Below the pieces are notes generated by a model that worked only from the letters and a program-made list of their open reading frames with translations, was not told the origin of the DNA and did no database searches. This document shows positions 1-8,248 of a stretch of 64,000 bases of DNA, piece after piece. The DNA lies in contig JAEWBQ010000019.1 in assembly GCA_023391075.1 (NCBI GenBank), positions 7,530 through 71,529 on the forward strand, in the 5' to 3' direction. The position numbers and the translations under genes were made by a program. The first letter of the stretch is position 1. Each line of letters opens with the position of its first letter. The DNA is from Candidatus Parcubacteria bacterium (GTDB lineage: Bacteria > Patescibacteriota > Saccharimonadia > Saccharimonadales > Saccharimonadaceae).

Positions 1-10
1 CGTTCGCAAG

Positions 11-346
11 ATGTCCAAGCTGAATGCGTGGTGGACGCCGAACTGGTGGCTTGAGTTTCAACAAACCCACGACGAACGTCTCGTAATCTATCATGCGGCA
101 ACCCTGCTCATGGATAGATACTCGGAATTCCGTCCGCTGCTAAGCATGGCATTAGGAGAGTTCGAGCGTCAACTGCAGGCCGACTATGCCACGGGGCTCC
201 GGAAGGATATCGCTACCAAGCTGGCCAGCATCGGCAGCCACCAAGACACCATCCGAAAGGAACAGAACGCCATCGCTAGCCTTCAAGAGGGAATCCGCGA
301 CCAAGAATTGATCCTTGGCGCGCTTCAACCGTTCAACAAGGAGTAG
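11..346 (+). CDS. Small protein of unknown function, possibly 5'-truncated by the window edge
   Basis: The frame encodes 111 residues. The N-terminus is rich in Trp (WWTPNWW), and the C-terminal half is a likely amphipathic helix or coiled coil rich in Lys, Glu, Gln and Ile. The frame stays open to the window edge and no ribosome binding site is visible in the ten bases before this ATG, so the true start may lie outside. A strong hairpin terminator follows the stop directly, so this is a self-contained unit like the other small orphan genes in the window. I recognise no family. Confidence 0.6.
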   Translation: MSKLNAWWTPNWWLEFQQTHDERLVIYHAATLLMDRYSEFRPLLSMALGEFERQLQADYATGLRKDIATKLASIGSHQDTIRKEQNAIASLQEGIRDQELILGALQPFNKE

Positions 347-351
347 ACTCA

Positions 352-397
352 GGTCCGTCTCTGTCGACAACAACTTGACAGAGACGGACCGCTTTTT
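352..397 (+). terminator. Intrinsic terminator of the small gene at 11-346
   Basis: A 14-bp perfect inverted repeat (352-365 with 377-390, 11-base loop) is followed by five T at 393-397. It starts six bases after the stop codon. Confidence 0.85.
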
Positions 398-420
398 ATG
401 TCATCATATTTACGCACCAA

Positions 421-453
421 AGAAAATGACCTCCCTAAGTGAATAGGAAGGTC
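421..453 (-). terminator. Terminator of the candidate ncRNA
   Basis: On the minus strand GACCTTCCTA and TTAGGGAGGTC form a stem of about ten pairs (428-438 with 444-453), followed by an interrupted U-run. Confidence 0.7.
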
Positions 454-713
454 GGGTGGGAGCCGATAGGCTCAACCAAATGTCGGAGACGGTGCTCATA
501 CCAAGGAGCCGTAGGCTCAACTATGGCAGAGTGCTAAGCACTCACGAACGATCCACCAGAGAGGCGAAGGCGGGTCAATCACGAGATCCAACGCAAGTGC
601 TCTGCCAGCACCCACTACCTTCGCCCCTCGGCGGAACAGCGAGACGGTCGATTGGGGGGGTGACGACCATCTTGAGCGTAGGTGCGGTCTCAAGGACACC
701 ACGCAACGCTGTT
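421..713 (-). ncRNA. Candidate structured non-coding RNA, about 290 nt, family unknown
   Basis: A consensus promoter reads leftward into this stretch, and a hairpin plus U-run ends it at 428-453, with no convincing protein between them. The deduced RNA folds into several perfect helices. 707-713 pairs with 635-641 and closes the 5' domain, which contains a CUUGAG/CUCAAG hairpin. 563-570 pairs with 618-625, and 524-531 pairs with 600-607. These last two helices interleave, so they form a pseudoknot. Two GAGCC/GGCUC hairpins follow, one with a C(UACG)G tetraloop. I could not match it to RNase P RNA, tmRNA, SRP RNA or 6S RNA: their signature sequences are absent. It is divergent from the DHH gene at 788. 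Confidence 0.6.
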
Positions 714-719
714 AAATTA

Positions 720-748
720 ATTATACACCCGTACTTACATATTGTCAA
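720..748 (-). promoter_or_regulatory. Consensus sigma-70 promoter of the candidate ncRNA
   Basis: On the minus strand TTGACA (748-743) and TATAAT (725-720) are separated by exactly 17 bases, and both boxes are perfect. The predicted start is near 713, which is where the first RNA helix begins. Confidence 0.85.
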
Positions 749-774
749 CGGTCGTACATTCTACGCACCTCTGT

Positions 775-780
775 TACAAT
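775..780 (+). promoter_or_regulatory. -10 box for leaderless transcription of the DHH gene
   Basis: TACAAT lies seven bases before the ATG at 788 and there is no Shine-Dalgarno sequence. The transcript should start at or next to the ATG. The same layout recurs at about two dozen genes in the window. Confidence 0.65.
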
Positions 781-787
781 AGGTACA

Positions 788-1777
788 ATGTTTGACACCG
801 CAAAACACCTTATCGAATCGGCTCAAAAAATCGTCATCATTCAGGCCGAAAACCCCGACGGCGATAGTCTGGGCAGCAGTCTGGCGCTCGAGGAAATCCT
901 GAGCGATCTCGGCAAGGAAGTGTCGCTGTATTGCCCCGTCGAAGTCCCTAAATATATGCGCTACATCCTAGGGTGGGACCGTGTCACGAACATCTTCGAC
1001 GTCAAGGCTGACCTGGCGATTATCGTGGATACAGCTGCCGACGTTTTGATCACCAAGGTCTTGGAAACACCTGGTGTCCGCCACTTTCTCGAAACCCACC
1101 CCGTACTCGTCATTGACCATCATACTACCGCGTCCAATCTGAGCTTCGAGCACACGATGCTCAGCGTTGATGCCGTCGCAACCGGCGAAGTTCTGTATGC
1201 ACTGGGAAGCGATGCCGGATGGACTATCAACGCACAGGCTGCCGAGAACATGATGATTGCCATCATGAGCGACAGCCTGGGCCTCACCACACAGAACGTC
1301 ACCGCCAACACGTTCTTTGTCGCTGGCAAACTGGCCGAGCTAGGGGCGAGCAACGCCGTCATCGAAGCACGCCGCCGGGAATTCATGAAGAAGTCGCCGG
1401 AGATTCTGGCGTACAAGGGCGAGCTCATCGGCCGCATCGAATACCTGCTGGGTGGCAAGCTCGCGCTCGTCCACATTCCCTGGGAAGACATCCAGCAGTA
1501 CAGCGACCAGTACAACCCAAGCGTGCTCGTCCTCGATGAAATGCGCCTCGTCGAAGGCGTCGAGCTTGGGGTCGCCATCAAAACCTACCCGGACGGCAAG
1601 ATTACTGGCAAGCTCCGCTCGAACCTGCCAGTTGCCGAGCAAGTCGCTGGTTACTTTGGCGGCGGCGGCCATGCCTACGCGGCCGGCTTCCGTGCGTATG
1701 AGCAATACGATGTCATTGTCCGCGAACTGGTCGAAGCCACCGATAAAGCTTTGAGGGACTATGATGCAGCGCAGTAA
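788..1777 (+). CDS. DHH-family phosphoesterase, NrnA-like
   Basis: The 329-residue product has the two-domain DHH-DHHA1 layout of nanoRNase/pAp phosphatases, which hydrolyse short RNA oligomers or 3'-phosphoadenosine phosphate in the cytoplasm. Visible motifs are NPDGDSLGS at 22-30, the metal-binding Asp of IIVDTA near 81, the DHH triad at 110-112, and a C-terminal GGGGHAYAAGF near 291-301 that binds substrate. The His that normally precedes the NPDGD motif is Ala here, so metal binding may differ. The start is fixed by a -10 box seven bases upstream. cysS follows 71 bases downstream and may be cotranscribed. The exact substrate cannot be told from sequence. Confidence 0.85.
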   Translation: MFDTAKHLIESAQKIVIIQAENPDGDSLGSSLALEEILSDLGKEVSLYCPVEVPKYMRYILGWDRVTNIFDVKADLAIIVDTAADVLITKVLETPGVRHFLETHPVLVIDHHTTASNLSFEHTMLSVDAVATGEVLYALGSDAGWTINAQAAENMMIAIMSDSLGLTTQNVTANTFFVAGKLAELGASNAVIEARRREFMKKSPEILAYKGELIGRIEYLLGGKLALVHIPWEDIQQYSDQYNPSVLVLDEMRLVEGVELGVAIKTYPDGKITGKLRSNLPVAEQVAGYFGGGGHAYAAGFRAYEQYDVIVRELVEATDKALRDYDAAQ

Positions 1778-1848
1778 CACCTGTACATGGCGTGTCTCGC
1801 GGACACCCTCTCTGCCGTGCACGTATCAGCCTAAATAAGGATTCCGAC

Positions 1849-3270
1849 ATGTCGCTTTCATTCCACAACACACTCACCAAACACATCGACCCATTTACGC
1901 CACTCGCGCCTGGGCAGGCGAGCATTTACAGTTGTGGTCCGACGGTTTATGACCACGCGCACATCGGCAATCTTAGCGCTTTTATCATGGCTGACGTCCT
2001 GCGCCGCACGCTCACCGCCAGCGGACTCGATGTCACGCATGTTATGAACTTTACGGATGTTGACGACAAAACCATCCGCCGCAGCCGTGAGGAATTTAGC
2101 AGCGACGAGCCGATGACTGCGCTACGCAAACTGACGCAGCACTACGGCGATATTTTCCTACAGGATATGCAGGCGATCGGCAACGACACCAATGCCCTCA
2201 CCATCATCAAAGCAGCCGACGACGCCACGATCGAGGGCATGCGCCAACTGATCACCGAGCTCTTTGAGCGCGGCTTTGCTTACATTGCCGATGACGGAGT
2301 GTACTTCTCGATCGATGCCTACAAAAAATCAGGCAAGACCTATGGCCAGCTCGTCGAACTGACCGATGAAAACACCAGCAGCGAACGCATCCAAAACGAC
2401 GAGTACGACAAAGAGTCGGCCCATGACTTCGCGCTCTGGAAAACCCAAAGACCCGGCGAGCCCGCATGGGAATTCACACTTGACGGCCGCAGCCTCACCG
2501 GCAGGCCGGGCTGGCATATCGAATGCTCTGTCATGAGCCGGCAAGGCCTTGGTCAGCCGTTCGATATCCACACCGGCGGTATCGACCTGGCGTTTCCGCA
2601 CCACGAAAACGAAATCGCCCAGAGTACGGCCGGCCATGACGATTCACGCTACGCCCAGCTGTTCGTGCACAACGAGCATATATTGGTTGACGGCAAAAAG
2701 ATGAGCAAAAGCCTCGGTAACTTCCATACGCTTGCAGATATCGAGGCACGTGGCGCCGACCCGCTGGCATTCCGCATGCTCGTACTACAGTCGCACTACC
2801 GCAAACAAACCAACTTCAGCTTCGATAACCTCGAAGCAGCCCACAACCGCCTTCAACATTGGCGCGCGATCGCCGCACTGCGCTGGCAGACGGCCCAACA
2901 AACAACTACACCAGTCGATGCCCAGGCAATAACTAGCAACATCCTTAGTGCCTTACAGAACGACCTCGACACACCCGAAGCGCTGCGGTTGATCGATGAG
3001 GTATTTTCAGCCTATGACCATACACCACTGCGCGACATCGACGGGACGTCACTCACTACGCTCATCAGCTTCATCGACCAGACGCTTGGACTCGGACTCC
3101 TGGCGGCAACACCCGACATTGACAGCAATACCAAAGAATTACTCGTACGCCGAGATCAGGCAAGGGCAGCGAAGAACTGGGGACTGTCTGACGAGTTACG
3201 CGACGAGCTGCTGCACCACGACGTCACTGTCCGCGACACGGCCGACGGCCAAGTCTGGGAATACAATTGA
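1849..3270 (+). CDS. cysS: Cysteinyl-tRNA synthetase
   Basis: Class I synthetase that charges tRNA-Cys. The 473-residue length is normal. The zinc ligand Cys29 in SCGPTVYD, the HIGN form of the HIGH motif at 38-41, the second zinc-site cluster (HIECSVM, FPHHENE) and KMSKS at 284-288 are all present. I chose the ATG at 1849 because it has AAGG upstream and gives the usual MSLSFHNTL start. A GTG at 1792 in the same frame would add 19 residues that do not belong to the family. The gene ends with TGA, showing that TGA is a stop in this genome. Confidence 0.97.
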   Translation: MSLSFHNTLTKHIDPFTPLAPGQASIYSCGPTVYDHAHIGNLSAFIMADVLRRTLTASGLDVTHVMNFTDVDDKTIRRSREEFSSDEPMTALRKLTQHYGDIFLQDMQAIGNDTNALTIIKAADDATIEGMRQLITELFERGFAYIADDGVYFSIDAYKKSGKTYGQLVELTDENTSSERIQNDEYDKESAHDFALWKTQRPGEPAWEFTLDGRSLTGRPGWHIECSVMSRQGLGQPFDIHTGGIDLAFPHHENEIAQSTAGHDDSRYAQLFVHNEHILVDGKKMSKSLGNFHTLADIEARGADPLAFRMLVLQSHYRKQTNFSFDNLEAAHNRLQHWRAIAALRWQTAQQTTTPVDAQAITSNILSALQNDLDTPEALRLIDEVFSAYDHTPLRDIDGTSLTTLISFIDQTLGLGLLAATPDIDSNTKELLVRRDQARAAKNWGLSDELRDELLHHDVTVRDTADGQVWEYN

Positions 3271-3342
3271 CAGTCGCACGTCTAATTGCTATAAAAATAT
3301 AGTTCATCGCTTGATCAATCTATCGTAGAGGAGCACGTCATC

Positions 3343-3522
3343 ATGCCAAGCTCATCAAGGTACGTTGACCTTGCCACCGAAACCCCGACAGGCTGCCAGA
3401 GCAGGATCACGCAGCCTCACACCAGTGAGCTATGTGGCACCCCACACCTGCCCGCAGACCTCGGCGGCGTCGACGACGGCATCTCCGAAGAGGACGGGGA
3501 ACACCAGCTCGAACAGAGCTAG
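3343..3522 (+). CDS. Small acidic protein of unknown function
   Basis: A 59-codon frame starts at an ATG with GAGGAG about eight bases upstream. The product, beginning MPSSSRYVDLATETPTG, is acidic towards the C-terminus (DDGISEEDGEHQLEQ) and has two Cys. It lies alone between cysS and the convergent permease and is followed by its own GC-rich hairpin. It resembles the other short orphan units here in layout, not in sequence. No family recognised; it could be spurious, but the ribosome binding site and private hairpin favour a real gene. Confidence 0.5.
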   Translation: MPSSSRYVDLATETPTGCQSRITQPHTSELCGTPHLPADLGGVDDGISEEDGEHQLEQS

Positions 3523-3541
3523 TACCCGAGCGGACACCAAA

Positions 3542-3571
3542 GGGCCCCGCGGTCAATCGACTGCGGGGCCC
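3542..3571 (+). terminator. GC-rich hairpin after the small gene, no clear U-run
   Basis: GGGCCCCGC at 3542-3550 pairs with GCGGGGCCC at 3563-3571. Only scattered T follow (GCTTCACGCTCC). It sits between convergent genes. Confidence 0.55.
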
Positions 3572-3590
3572 GCTTCACGCTCCTAGGATA

Positions 3591-4727
3591 TTAGGCGTCG
3601 GTTTGATTTGTCAGCTTTTTCGCTAGTTTCGCCAACGGCTTCTCGCTCTTAACACGCGAGCGCTTGGCTCCTGCCAGATAATCCTCGAGCAGGACACGTA
3701 CGCAGCCGGCAATCGGAATCGAAATGATACCGCCAGCCAGACCGAAGACATACAGACCGATTGTTACCGATGCGAGCACCGTCAGTGCTGATAGTTCGAC
3801 ACGCTTCGACTGAATCGTTGGAGCCACGAAGTTGTTTTCGATTTGCTGATAGAGGAAGAAAAAGACGATAAAGATAATCGCAGCCGTCACATCGTTAAAC
3901 GCGATGAGCAGCGTCATGATCACACCGGCAATTGTCGCGCCGAACATAGGAATCAGCGAAAGCGTAAAGGTCACCGCTACCGTCGGTAGCGCTAGATTAG
4001 CCGGAACATTGAAGATCATGCTAAGGATAAATACGGTGAGTCCCGACGCAGCCGCTCCAATAGCCGACACCGTCAGCTGGCCGGTGACATACCCCGTAAT
4101 GACACTGTACATACGATGAGCGATATCACGGTGGTGCAGCATCCTGTCTTCGTCACGATAGAGCCCCCAGATGCGCTTGACCCACATAGGACCTTCGACG
4201 AGCATCAAGAACGACAGTACGAGCACCAGCAGGAGCGAAGTGATCGCACCGAGCAGCGAACCCACACCACTCGCCACATTCTTGCCGAAATCCGTTACCC
4301 AGCCGGTCGCATTGTTCTTAAGCGAGGCAATCGCCTGGTCGACTTGCGGCTGCAAATGATAGTGATTGATGAACGAATTTAACCCCTGCGATTGAGTCCG
4401 TGCCGAGTCAAGCAGTCCAGGTACCGTATCGACAAAGCGCATCGTCTGCTGGGCGATTGGCGGTACGACGAGGAACAAGAATCCACCCAGTACCACAACC
4501 ACTGCGATAAAGGCGATCGCCGTACCGGCGAGACGACTACGGCCAGGCAAATGGCGCGCCAGACGAGTGACTGGCTCGTTCAGTGCCAGCGCCAAAAACA
4601 GGGCAGCACCAATGATAATCAGTGCCGTGCGGGCACTGTAAATTGCCAAGATTGCCAGCGCAAAGCCAATGACCACCAGCCAGAATCGGACGAATGTTTT
4701 GGTGTCGATTTCGATACGAACTTTCAT
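3591..4727 (-). CDS. AI-2E/PerM-family membrane permease
   Basis: The 378-residue product has the AI-2E transporter family pattern: two hydrophobic segments near the N-terminus (about 12-50), one near 65-90, a long amphipathic central region, and a block of hydrophobic segments from about 155 to 345, with a basic Lys-rich tail. Members export small molecules or act as Na+/H+ antiporters, so the substrate here is unknown. The ATG is preceded by AGGGGAT and by TATACT about 18 bases upstream. It is convergent with the small gene at 3343 and codirectional with tgt upstream. Confidence 0.85.
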   Translation of the reverse strand: MKVRIEIDTKTFVRFWLVVIGFALAILAIYSARTALIIIGAALFLALALNEPVTRLARHLPGRSRLAGTAIAFIAVVVVLGGFLFLVVPPIAQQTMRFVDTVPGLLDSARTQSQGLNSFINHYHLQPQVDQAIASLKNNATGWVTDFGKNVASGVGSLLGAITSLLLVLVLSFLMLVEGPMWVKRIWGLYRDEDRMLHHRDIAHRMYSVITGYVTGQLTVSAIGAAASGLTVFILSMIFNVPANLALPTVAVTFTLSLIPMFGATIAGVIMTLLIAFNDVTAAIIFIVFFFLYQQIENNFVAPTIQSKRVELSALTVLASVTIGLYVFGLAGGIISIPIAGCVRVLLEDYLAGAKRSRVKSEKPLAKLAKKLTNQTDA

Positions 4728-4767
4728 AATATCCCCTTACTTTGCCTGTAGTATACCATGCTCTCAG

Positions 4768-5970
4768 CTATTTGTCGGCGTAGTAGCATGTCAGAAACTC
4801 CTGCTTGAATGCGAAGAATGTACCGTCCTTGATACTAGCCCGAATATCATCGACTAGGCGCACAATAAAGCGCTCATTATGAATAGTCGCGAGCGTATTC
4901 GACAGCAGCTCGTCAGCGCGAAAGAGATGGTGCAGGTACGCGCTCGTGTAGTGAGTACACGTATAGCAATCGCACTCGGCATCAAACGGCGTAAAGTCAG
5001 TACGGTATTTCGCGTTCGTAATGTTACGTCGGCCATCGCGGGTGTAGAGCGCACCATTACGCCCCACTCGGGCAGGAGAGACGCAGTCAAAGGTATCCGC
5101 TCCGTTTTCAATGCAGGCAAAAATATCATCCGGCTCACTGATTCCGAGCATATGTCGCGGCTTATTCTCTGGCAGCTCCTCGCACATCCAGCGCACGATA
5201 TCACCTATACCATCTTTAGTGAGCGCACCACCAAGTCCAAAGCCATCAAACTCCATAGCCCCTAGGAAACGGGAACATTCTCGGCGCAGATCCTCAAAAT
5301 TTGCACCCTGCACCACACCAAAGAGAGCTTGTGGTGGTCGATGGGTGCGCTCGGCATTAAGCCGCTGGTGCTCGGTAAGACTCCGAACCGCCCATGGATG
5401 CGTACGGTCACGAAGTGATTCGACTTGGTAGTCGTACGAGTCGTGCAACGTCGTCAGCTCATCAAATGCGAACGTAATGTCGGCTCCAATCTCGTGCTGA
5501 ATGCGCATCGAGACCTCCGGCGTGAAGCGGTGGCGCGAGCCGTCTAGGTGAGACTTGAACGTCACGCCGTCGTTGTCAATCCAGGCCAGCCGCTCTTTTT
5601 TACTGAGTGGCTTCTCAGTCGCGCTCCCGTCCATGTCGATGACTTTTTTGAAGCCGACACCCAGACTCATTACCTGAAACCCACCGCTATCCGTAAATGT
5701 CGGCTTGTCCCAGTTCATAAATGCATGCAGGCCGCCGGCCTGGTCGACGATATCAGAGCCCGGACGCAAGTATAGGTGGTAGGCATTCGCCAAGACCGCC
5801 TGGGCGCCCGTCGCTTTGAGCTGTTCGGGCGTCAGCGCCTTCAAGGTCGCCTTGGTGCCCACCGGGATAAACGCCGGCGTCTCAATCGTGCCGTGCGGCG
5901 TCGTGATCGTACCCACGCGGGCCAGCGCACCGTTAAGTCGGTGCGAAATCGTAAATTCAAGAGGTTTCAT
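4768..5970 (-). CDS. tgt: tRNA-guanine(34) transglycosylase
   Basis: Exchanges guanine 34 of GUN-anticodon tRNAs for a queuosine precursor or queuine. The 400-residue chain has the general acid/base Asp94 in TDSGGFQ, the nucleophile Asp295 in FDCVSPARVGRNG, and a zinc site with Cys333, Cys335, Cys338 and His364. No queuosine synthesis gene is in the window, so the organism may salvage queuine or preQ1, which fits a host-dependent life. TATGAT lies 12 bases before the ATG and no ribosome binding site is obvious. It is codirectional with the downstream permease, about 40 bases away. Confidence 0.95.
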   Translation of the reverse strand: MKPLEFTISHRLNGALARVGTITTPHGTIETPAFIPVGTKATLKALTPEQLKATGAQAVLANAYHLYLRPGSDIVDQAGGLHAFMNWDKPTFTDSGGFQVMSLGVGFKKVIDMDGSATEKPLSKKERLAWIDNDGVTFKSHLDGSRHRFTPEVSMRIQHEIGADITFAFDELTTLHDSYDYQVESLRDRTHPWAVRSLTEHQRLNAERTHRPPQALFGVVQGANFEDLRRECSRFLGAMEFDGFGLGGALTKDGIGDIVRWMCEELPENKPRHMLGISEPDDIFACIENGADTFDCVSPARVGRNGALYTRDGRRNITNAKYRTDFTPFDAECDCYTCTHYTSAYLHHLFRADELLSNTLATIHNERFIVRLVDDIRASIKDGTFFAFKQEFLTCYYADK

Positions 5971-6038
5971 CTGTACTAGCGTATCATATTCCTCTCTGGT
6001 GATATACTTGGTATAGCTTAAGTAGAAAGGAATCTTTC

Positions 6039-6605
6039 ATGTCTCAACCGCTCACCATTGCTGTCATTGCCGGAACCACCCGGGCACAGCGCCTTTCGCC
6101 ACGCGCCGCCCAGTATATTGCTGAGCGCGGCCGCCAGCACGATAACGTCGAGATCATTTATATCGACCCGGCAGACTTTCATTTCGCAGGTGACGGCAAC
6201 GACCCGGAAGGGAAAGACCCGCGCTACACGGCGATCGTCGAGAAAGCCGATGCGTTTTTTATCGTCACGCCTGAATATAATCACAGCTTCCCGGGCAGTC
6301 TGAAGCGCATGCTCGACAGCGAGCTGGCGCTTTATAATCACAAACCCGCCGCCCTCGCTGGCGTCAGCAACGGTAACTGGGGCGGCGTCCGTGCCGTCGA
6401 GCAGCTCTGCGGCGCCATCCGTGAGCTTGGCCTCGTCGTCATGAGCTGGGACGTTTACTTCCCGTACGTTCAAAACATTTTTGACGAGCAGGGAATAATC
6501 AACGAGGAATTCAAAGAACGCTACGACAAAAGCGTCGACAAACTTTACCGCGAACTGATATGGTTTGCCGACATGCTCAAAACTGCCCGTCGGAATCAGC
6601 AGTAG
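6039..6605 (+). CDS. NAD(P)H-dependent FMN reductase family protein
   Basis: A 188-residue flavodoxin-fold protein. GTTRAQRLS near 11-19 matches the FMN phosphate loop, and TPEYNHSFPGSLK near 78-90 is the family's hallmark loop contacting flavin. Members reduce FMN, azo dyes, quinones or chromate; the substrate here is not determinable. Unlike many genes in the window it has a clear ribosome binding site (AGAAAGG about eight bases upstream) and a -10 box further up. A short GCGCAG/CTGCGC hairpin follows the stop. Confidence 0.88.
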   Translation: MSQPLTIAVIAGTTRAQRLSPRAAQYIAERGRQHDNVEIIYIDPADFHFAGDGNDPEGKDPRYTAIVEKADAFFIVTPEYNHSFPGSLKRMLDSELALYNHKPAALAGVSNGNWGGVRAVEQLCGAIRELGLVVMSWDVYFPYVQNIFDEQGIINEEFKERYDKSVDKLYRELIWFADMLKTARRNQQ

Positions 6606-6643
6606 CACTTGCGCAGCGTAAAAATCTGCGCTATACCATAAGC

Positions 6644-6673
6644 ATGAACTGCGTATGGAGCCTGGGGAACTAA
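6644..6673 (+). CDS. Possible nine-residue leader peptide before the gene at 6677
   Basis: TATACC at 6632-6637 is six bases before this ATG, the spacing seen at leaderless genes here. The frame MNCVWSLGN then stops three bases before the ATG of the next gene, and its last codons contain GGGGAA, which could serve as the ribosome binding site of that gene. Translational coupling is an inference. Confidence 0.3.
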   Translation: MNCVWSLGN

Positions 6674-6676
6674 ACA

Positions 6677-7489
6677 ATGCACGAACAGCTGCTCGATGCT
6701 GATACGCACACACTTCTCGAGCAGCTTCCGCCCATCAAATACGCACCCATCCTGAGCCATCTCGGTCACCTAGGTCTCAAACGCTTTAAAGACCTTTACG
6801 CTATCCCGACGCCCGTACATCCAAATGGCATCGTCGACCACACGGCGCTCATTGAGCAGGTTAGCGCGTTCGTTTCGCCCGAGTATCGCTGGCGGGCACC
6901 GTTTTTTGACGAGCATCACCTCCACTGGAAAAAGTATTATTACAATCCCGGCTTCTACGACGGCGACACGCTTCCCGCCGAGTTTCGCAATCTTCCGATT
7001 CATACACTTTGGGAGCCGCGTGAATTTCACGACTTTACTCATCTGATGACCATACCCTCCGATGTACCACGCTACGATGTCATGCGAAAATCAGTCGACA
7101 ACTATCGTCTTAGGCACCACTTATTCAAAATTAGCAGCCAGGCAATCGCCCTGCGTGAACGAGACGAACGTTCTATACCGCTGCCGGGCAGTGAGGATCG
7201 AGTACGAGACCCGCTAACAAAGCGCGTGATTGACGCGGGCGTCTATGAGCGACGGCGACAAGCCTTTATCCAGGAAATCATGGAGCACTTTCAAAGCGGT
7301 CGACTGCCTGATTTGTCACATCTCTCAAGCCTATCACTAGAGGAAGCTGACGACGTACAGCCTGTGCTCATACAAATCCGTAAAGATGCCAGCCAGGCGA
7401 TCGTCCATTCCACAAATCGGCGGCGCGGTCGACCGGTCCGACTCCCGATCGATACCCAGACCATCGAGCAACCCGTGCGAGCGGCGTAG
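6677..7489 (+). CDS. Conserved-looking soluble protein of unknown function
   Basis: The 270-residue protein has no signal peptide or membrane segment. It is rich in His, Arg and aromatic residues. There is an aromatic-rich block with clustered His around 75-115 (FFDEHHLHWKKYYYNPG, then EFHDFTHL) and a basic, helical C-terminal half. The clustered His could bind metal, but no known catalytic motif is evident and I recognise no family. GGGGAA lies about eight bases before the ATG, inside a possible leader peptide. yajQ follows with its own -10 box overlapping this gene's stop region. Confidence 0.75.
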   Translation: MHEQLLDADTHTLLEQLPPIKYAPILSHLGHLGLKRFKDLYAIPTPVHPNGIVDHTALIEQVSAFVSPEYRWRAPFFDEHHLHWKKYYYNPGFYDGDTLPAEFRNLPIHTLWEPREFHDFTHLMTIPSDVPRYDVMRKSVDNYRLRHHLFKISSQAIALRERDERSIPLPGSEDRVRDPLTKRVIDAGVYERRRQAFIQEIMEHFQSGRLPDLSHLSSLSLEEADDVQPVLIQIRKDASQAIVHSTNRRRGRPVRLPIDTQTIEQPVRAA

Positions 7490-7501
7490 TACAATAGAAA
7501 T

Positions 7502-7996
7502 ATGCCTACATTTTCTTTCGACATCGTTTCCGACTATGACAAAGCCGAGATGAACAACGTGTTCATGGCGGCCGAACGCGAAATTGCGACGCGCTACGAC
7601 TTTAAGGGTACACCAGCGGCCATCGAATGGCTTGGCGACAAGACCGGCTTTAAGATCATTGGTGCAGGGGAGTGGCAGCTCGACGCAGTACTGGATATCG
7701 TCCGCAAAAAGCTCGCCGGCCGGAACCAAAGCAGCAAAGTACTCGATCTGACAAAGACACCGGTCGAATCAAATCTCAAAGCCACCTGGGAGATCCCATT
7801 CAAACAAGGGCTTCAGCAGGACAAGGCAAAAGAAATCACCGCCAAGCTTCGCACCGAGGCGCCAAAAGTCAAAGCCCAGATCCAGGGCGACATGATCCGC
7901 GTGACAAGCAGCAGCAAGGACGAGCTGCAAAAAGTCATCACGCTCCTACAGGCAGCCGATTACGACGTGCCGCTGCAGTTTACGAACTACCGTTAG
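7502..7996 (+). CDS. yajQ: YajQ-family nucleotide-binding protein
   Basis: The 164-residue sequence matches the YajQ/DUF520 family from MPTFSFDIVSDYD through the duplicated beta-alpha domains to the usual C-terminus QFTNYR. Members bind nucleotides, cyclic di-GMP in some bacteria, and have been linked to transcription or tRNA/rRNA binding. TACAAT lies six bases before the ATG, so the mRNA should be leaderless. Its stop codon overlaps the stop of a small gene on the opposite strand by three bases. Confidence 0.93.
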   Translation: MPTFSFDIVSDYDKAEMNNVFMAAEREIATRYDFKGTPAAIEWLGDKTGFKIIGAGEWQLDAVLDIVRKKLAGRNQSSKVLDLTKTPVESNLKATWEIPFKQGLQQDKAKEITAKLRTEAPKVKAQIQGDMIRVTSSSKDELQKVITLLQAADYDVPLQFTNYR

Positions 7997-8151
7997 AACG
8001 ACGCCATCAGGGCAAACAGGACCAGGCTAATCGCTGCCAAGGCTGCCACGGCAAGACTCATACGATTCGGGTAGATGTTAACCTTGGGCGCACCCGAGGC
8101 GTGCTTTTTGGTCGATTTTGTTGATTTTTTTGCGGTTGTCGTGGCTTTCAT
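7993..8151 (-). CDS. Small single-span membrane protein
   Basis: A 52-residue product with a very basic, Thr/Lys/Ser-rich N-terminus (KKSTKSTKKH) and one hydrophobic helix of about 20 residues at the C-terminus (LAVAALAAISLVLFALM). The shape suggests a membrane protein with an N-terminal nucleic-acid- or lipid-binding tail. TACACT is six bases upstream of the ATG on the minus strand, matching the leaderless pattern and supporting a real gene. It is convergent with yajQ, with overlapping stop codons. Confidence 0.6.
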   Translation of the reverse strand: MKATTTAKKSTKSTKKHASGAPKVNIYPNRMSLAVAALAAISLVLFALMASF

Positions 8152-8248
8152 GTCATTAGTGTACGCCGCGCGACCCCATCTGACAACCGGCTTATGGTTA
8201 CATGGCGGGTTGATTGACTATTTTCGCTAGATAATGTATAGTAAAAGT

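Noticed and set aside
421..713. RNase P RNA, tmRNA, 6S RNA or SRP RNA
   Set aside because: The universal RNase P core blocks, tmRNA ends and T arm, and the SRP GGAAGGAAGCA loop are all absent; no 6S-like open central bubble is evident.
456..782. Plus-strand frame of 108 codons over the intergenic region before the DHH gene
   Set aside because: It has no start signal, an unlikely composition and runs antisense over a region with a perfect minus-strand promoter, hairpins and a terminator.
6018..6713. Minus-strand frame of 231 codons
   Set aside because: It mirrors the FMN reductase gene, which has a ribosome binding site and family motifs.
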